Shown: piece after piece, positions 60,655 through 64,000 of the stretch
Position numbering within the stretch: the stretch's first letter is position 1
Layout of the letters: the number at the start of each line of letters is the position of its first letter
Source of the DNA: Cupriavidus yeoncheonensis
Lineage (GTDB): Bacteria > Pseudomonadota > Gammaproteobacteria > Burkholderiales > Burkholderiaceae
NCBI RefSeq assembly: GCF_905397275.1
Contig: NZ_CAJPUY010000020.1
Span: 1 to 64,000 of the forward strand
Reading direction: 5' to 3'
Length of the DNA stretch: 64,000 bases
Notes under the pieces: model-generated
The model's database searches: none
Told to the model about the DNA's origin: nothing
Seen by the model: only the letters and a program-made list of their open reading frames with translations
Made by a program: the position numbers and the translations under genes

Positions 60655-62946
60655 TCAGGCCATCGTGCGCACGGGCAGGCTGCGTACACGCTTGCCCGTG
60701 GCAGAAAAGATCGCATTGCACAGAGCCGGCGCCACCGGCGGTACCGGCGGCTCGCCCACGCCGCCCGGGGGTAGTGCATGGTTGTCGTTGACCAGATGGG
60801 TACGGATCACGCGCGGCGCGGCGTAGTGGCGCAGCACCTCGTAGTCGTGGAAGTTACTCTGCTGCACGCGACCCTTCTCGAACGTGATCTCGCCGGACAG
60901 CGCCAGGCTCAGGCCCATGATGGCGCCGCCTTCCATCTGTGCGCGAATACGCTCCGGGTTGATCTGCGGCCCGCAGTCCATTGCCATATCCACTGCCAAT
61001 ACGCGTACCTCGCCTTTGGCATCGACTGCCACCTCGACCACGGTAGCGGTATAGCTCAAGAAGCTGTAGCAGAAGGCCAAGCCGAGCCCGTGGCCCTTGG
61101 GCAGCTTCCGGCCCCAGCGCGCGCCGCGCGCAGCGGCCTCGATCACGCCGCGCAGTCGCCCCGTGTCGTAGGGATAGAGCTCGGGTGATTCACTGTAGTT
61201 CCAGGTGTCGGCCAGGGTGCCCGGATCGACCTTGCGCTCCGGGCCGATCAGATCAAGCGCAAACTGCTTGTGCTCCTTGCCGGCGCGATGCGCCAGTTCG
61301 GCGATAAAGCATTGCGCCGCGAAGGCGTGGGGAATATTGGCGACCGAGCGAAACCAGCCGATGCGCGCGTGAGCGGGTACTTCGGCAGTTTCAACGCGCA
61401 CGTTCGGAATGCGGTACGGCATGTTGATGGCCGACATGGCGGACTCGAACAACTGCTGTCCCTTGGCCCCTTCGGTAAAAAGCGACGCGATCGTTGGCGC
61501 GGCGCTCCGATGCAGCCAGGATTGCACCTGCCCGGCCTTGCCGACGACTGCCTCCAGGCGTTCTACTGAGACCGTGTGCAGGTAATCGTGATGGATGTCA
61601 TCCTCGCGCGTCCAAACAAGCTTGACCGGTGTCCCCGCTGGCATGGCCTGCGCCACGATTGCGGCCTCATCGACGAAGTCGGGCTTGGACTTGCGGCCAA
61701 AGCCGCCGCCAAGCAACAGGATGTTCACCTTGACGTTCTCGGGCTTGAGCTTTAGCCGCGTGGCCACGGCCCGTTGTGCCGCGACGGGATTCTGGACGGA
61801 CGTCCAGACTTCGGCGCGATCGCCGTGGATCTGGACGGTCGCCACCGGCGGCTCCATCGACGCATGGGCCAGATGCGGCACGTGATACTCGGCCGCAAAG
61901 CGCTCCGCCTCAGATGCCTTGCTCCAGGCCTGCAGCGCATCGCCCGCATTGCGCACCGCCTTGCCGGGCGTACGGGCGGCGGTTTCGAGGGTCTTGCGGT
62001 AGGCCGCGGAATCATAGCTGCCGTTGGGGCCATCGTCCCATTCGATTGCCAGCGCGGCGCGGCCCTGCATGGCCGACCAGGTGTTGCGCGCAACGACGGC
62101 CACGCCACCCAGCGGCTGGAAGCCGGGCGCACCCTTGAAAGCCGCTATCTCGACCACCTTCAGTACGCCCGGTACCGCCAGCGCCTTGGCGGCGTCGACG
62201 CGGCGCAGCGTCCCGCCGACCACCGGCGGACGCGCCACGACGGCGTAGACCATGCCGGGCAGGCGCATGTCCATGCCATAGCTCGCGCGGCCTTTTCCGA
62301 TTGCCTCCAGGTCAACCAGGCGCACCTGTTCCTTGCCGATGTAGCGGAATTCGGCCGGGGTCTTGAGCCTGAGCGCATTGGCTTTGGGAACCGGTATTTT
62401 GGCCGCATCGGCGGCCAGTTCGCCGAAACCAAGGCGGCGGCCGGTAGGCTGGTGGATCACTTCGTGCCGCACGGCCCGCACTTCGGCCACGGGCACCGAC
62501 CAGCGTGCCGCTGCGGCAGCTTCTAGCATGTGGCGGGCCGCCGCGCCCACGTGGCGCATCGGCATAAGGAAATGGCGCACGCTGCGCGAACCATCGACGT
62601 TCTGATTGCCGTAGCGGGCTTCGTTGGCTTCGGCCTGGACGACCTTCACGCGCTCCCACCGGGCTTCCATTTCGTCCGCCACGACCATCGGCAAGCTGGT
62701 GCGCACACCGGTGCCCATCTCCGCGCGATGGGCCACGATGGTGACCGTGCCGTCGCCACCGATCGAGACAAAGATTAACGGGTCGTCAACCGCGCCGCCG
62801 GGCATGGTGTCCGAACCATATTTCTTGGGCGCCGTGTCGGAAGCCCACGCAGCGCTGACCACGCCGCGCGTGGTGACGGCCAGTGTCAGCGCGCCCAGGC
62901 TGCCTTTCAGAAAGCCGCGCCGCGAGAGTTGAGGGCTGCTCATCAT
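60655..62946 (-). CDS. Molybdenum hydroxylase large subunit (IorB-like)
   Basis: A 763-residue xanthine-dehydrogenase-family molybdopterin subunit with a Tat signal (SRRGFLK, residues 8-14). Segments FVSIGGDGTVTIVAHRAEMG, GGGFGRKSKPDFVDEAA and the C-terminal GVGEPPVPPVAPALCNAI, whose Glu is the catalytic base, are those of isoquinoline 1-oxidoreductase beta-type enzymes. It hydroxylates an aldehyde or N-heterocycle in the periplasm. It is paired with the 2Fe-2S subunit directly upstream; no FAD subunit is present, so a cytochrome is the likely electron acceptor. Confidence 0.93.
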   Translation of the reverse strand: MMSSPQLSRRGFLKGSLGALTLAVTTRGVVSAAWASDTAPKKYGSDTMPGGAVDDPLIFVSIGGDGTVTIVAHRAEMGTGVRTSLPMVVADEMEARWERVKVVQAEANEARYGNQNVDGSRSVRHFLMPMRHVGAAARHMLEAAAAARWSVPVAEVRAVRHEVIHQPTGRRLGFGELAADAAKIPVPKANALRLKTPAEFRYIGKEQVRLVDLEAIGKGRASYGMDMRLPGMVYAVVARPPVVGGTLRRVDAAKALAVPGVLKVVEIAAFKGAPGFQPLGGVAVVARNTWSAMQGRAALAIEWDDGPNGSYDSAAYRKTLETAARTPGKAVRNAGDALQAWSKASEAERFAAEYHVPHLAHASMEPPVATVQIHGDRAEVWTSVQNPVAAQRAVATRLKLKPENVKVNILLLGGGFGRKSKPDFVDEAAIVAQAMPAGTPVKLVWTREDDIHHDYLHTVSVERLEAVVGKAGQVQSWLHRSAAPTIASLFTEGAKGQQLFESAMSAINMPYRIPNVRVETAEVPAHARIGWFRSVANIPHAFAAQCFIAELAHRAGKEHKQFALDLIGPERKVDPGTLADTWNYSESPELYPYDTGRLRGVIEAAARGARWGRKLPKGHGLGLAFCYSFLSYTATVVEVAVDAKGEVRVLAVDMAMDCGPQINPERIRAQMEGGAIMGLSLALSGEITFEKGRVQQSNFHDYEVLRHYAAPRVIRTHLVNDNHALPPGGVGEPPVPPVAPALCNAIFSATGKRVRSLPVRTMA

Positions 62947-63417
62947 TTACCTGGCTCCTCCCGACAGCCGGCTGGACGCCAGCTTGATGGCGGCGCGAAT
63001 GCGCGGATAGGTGCCGCAGCGACAGATATTGCCGCTCATGGCCTCGTCGATCTGTTTTTCGGTGGGGGCGGGCGTGGCTTTGAGCAGAGTCACGGCAGTC
63101 ATGATCTGCCCAGCCTGGCAATAGCCACACTGAGCGACGTTTTGCTCCACCCAGGCTTGCTGCACCAACCGGCCCACACGGTCGCCTTCCATGCCTTCAA
63201 TGGTCGAAATCGCGTGCCCGTAGGCGGCGGAAACAGGTGTAACGCACGCCCGCACCGGCGTGTTGTCCACGTGCACTGTACAGGCACCGCAAAGCGCCAT
63301 GCCGCAGCCGAACTTGGTGCCGGTCATTCCCAGTTCATCGCGCAGCACCCACAGCAGGGGCATGTCGTCGGGCACGTTGATGTCCTTGGCCTGGCCGTTG
63401 AGGTGAAGTTGTTTCAT
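62947..63417 (-). CDS. 2Fe-2S subunit of a molybdenum hydroxylase (IorA-like)
   Basis: A 156-residue iron-sulphur protein. A plant-type cluster is bound by Cys38, Cys43, Cys46 and Cys58 ([16 protein letters not shown]) and a second by Cys97, Cys100, Cys132 and Cys134 ([20 protein letters not shown]). It passes electrons from the molybdenum centre of the IorB-like subunit. It has no export signal, so it is probably carried to the periplasm with the Tat-tagged partner. Its stop and the partner's start touch. Confidence 0.94.
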   Translation of the reverse strand: MKQLHLNGQAKDINVPDDMPLLWVLRDELGMTGTKFGCGMALCGACTVHVDNTPVRACVTPVSAAYGHAISTIEGMEGDRVGRLVQQAWVEQNVAQCGYCQAGQIMTAVTLLKATPAPTEKQIDEAMSGNICRCGTYPRIRAAIKLASSRLSGGAR

Positions 63418-63650
63418 GGTGAATCTCTGGTTTTGCGAACGGAAGAGCCAGAACGCTCAGGGCGCGAGCGTGCGAGGCGGTAGCGCCTGATTATTTACTG
63501 AAAGATTCATTAGTGCCTCTTATAGGCCTATTAAGCCCTGGCTAAGCACGAGCGAGTGCATCCCCTTGCAAGGGGATGCAGAATGGCCACAACCAAAGAC
63601 CGAAGTGCGCGGGCGCATGCTACACGGAGGATGCTTGGGATAACTGCAAC

Positions 63651-64000
63651 TCAGAGGTGGAGCCGCTGGCTTCCGACGTAGCGCTTGCGCAGCGGTGGCT
63701 GCTCGCCAATGTGAAAGGCAAGGCGACGCTCGCGCAGTTCGGCGTCCGCGGCTGTAAATCGCTCCAGTCGTCGTTGGTGCTCCAGCCAGTTTTCGTGCAG
63801 AAAGTACTCGAGATAACACCCGCGGATCGCAGTGTCCCGGAAGAGCCCCCAGGACAGCGCACCACGACGCAAGCGGGCCGCGCGCGTGAGCTGCATCACC
63901 TCAATGAACTCTGCGGCCTGCGCTGGATCGATTTGGTATTCGACCGTCACCATGACGGGACCCTCGTCCAGGTGAATCGCCGTCACCGGCTCCAGCAAGT
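63651..64000 (-). CDS. C-terminal part of an MFS_3-type transporter (cut by window edge)
   Basis: About 115 residues in the open frame at the edge. They form the soluble C-terminal extension typical of MFS_3 (DUF894/EntS-like) transporters: MVTVEYQIDPAQAAEFIEVM, RRGALSWGLFRDTAIRGCYL and ENWLEHQRRLERFTAADAEL. The membrane part lies beyond position 64000. Substrates of the family include siderophores and drugs. Confidence 0.8.
   Translation of the reverse strand, partial: LLEPVTAIHLDEGPVMVTVEYQIDPAQAAEFIEVMQLTRAARLRRGALSWGLFRDTAIRGCYLEYFLHENWLEHQRRLERFTAADAELRERRLAFHIGEQPPLRKRYVGSQRLHL

Overview
The window looks like a high-GC betaproteobacterial chromosome segment, most likely Cupriavidus or a close Burkholderiaceae relative. 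Evidence for this is the dense GC-rich coding, two Bug-type (TctC) substrate-binding proteins, many LysR regulators, a TRAP operon and many small catabolic operons. No rRNA, tRNA or CRISPR array was seen. All functional calls come from reading translated motifs by eye; no database search was run.

Layout. (1) 0.45-7.2 kb: an uptake/catabolic operon with two tandem paralogous small proteins, a TRAP binding protein, a secreted PPC-domain protein, a fused TRAP permease, a YciI-like protein and a 2-keto-4-pentenoate hydratase-like enzyme, next to a LysR gene. (2) 7.5-19.5 kb: an alpha/beta hydrolase, then a Fur-box-preceded operon (PepSY membrane protein, DUF2271 protein with a flavinylation motif, DUF4198 protein, ApbE flavin transferase, CysJ-like flavoprotein) that reads as a membrane electron-transfer chain for iron reduction. 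It is followed by small envelope proteins, TrhA, a haloperoxidase-like hydrolase, a cupin and a TonB-dependent siderophore receptor with a perfect 7-5-7 Fur-like box. (3) 19.8-34.4 kb: a frameshifted lysP, an acyl-CoA catabolic operon (CoA ligase, Bug receptor, PECR-like reductase, acyl-CoA dehydrogenase), a phospholipase-D lipoprotein, LysR, an EF-hand protein, a TetR/carotenoid-oxygenase operon, and an ArsR-type regulator.

(4) 34.5-47.9 kb: an accessory island with visibly lower GC in its second half. It opens with four 19-bp tandem repeats that look like transposon-end binding sites, then a heptanucleotide minisatellite, an H-NS-like protein, an XRE regulator with a dyad operator, a co-directional overlapping set of small hypothetical genes containing a partial duplication, and an apparent RiPP (ribosomally made, modified peptide) cluster. 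The RiPP operon on the minus strand has a 71-residue candidate precursor, a radical SAM/SPASM maturase, an HExxH-type putative peptide hydroxylase, a JmjC/cupin oxygenase, a helical protein of unknown function and a GNAT acetyltransferase. On the plus strand, past a decayed ISL3 transposase, is a borosin-type alpha-N-methyltransferase homologue whose precursor-binding helical domain lies at the N-terminus instead of the C-terminus, with about 75 residues of low-complexity linker or possible core between the two domains. This permuted architecture is the most unusual thing in the window.

(5) 47.9-64 kb: back to GC-rich DNA. It holds a NepI-like exporter with a cyclophilin-like protein and a divergent LysR; a LysR with a dyad operator, a Bug receptor, a GMC alcohol oxidoreductase and an aldehyde dehydrogenase; an MFS exporter, a YqhD-type aldehyde reductase and a flavodoxin-like reductase divergent from a LysR with a perfect T-N11-A operator; an IorAB-type molybdenum hydroxylase pair; and the C-terminus of an MFS_3 transporter cut by the window edge.
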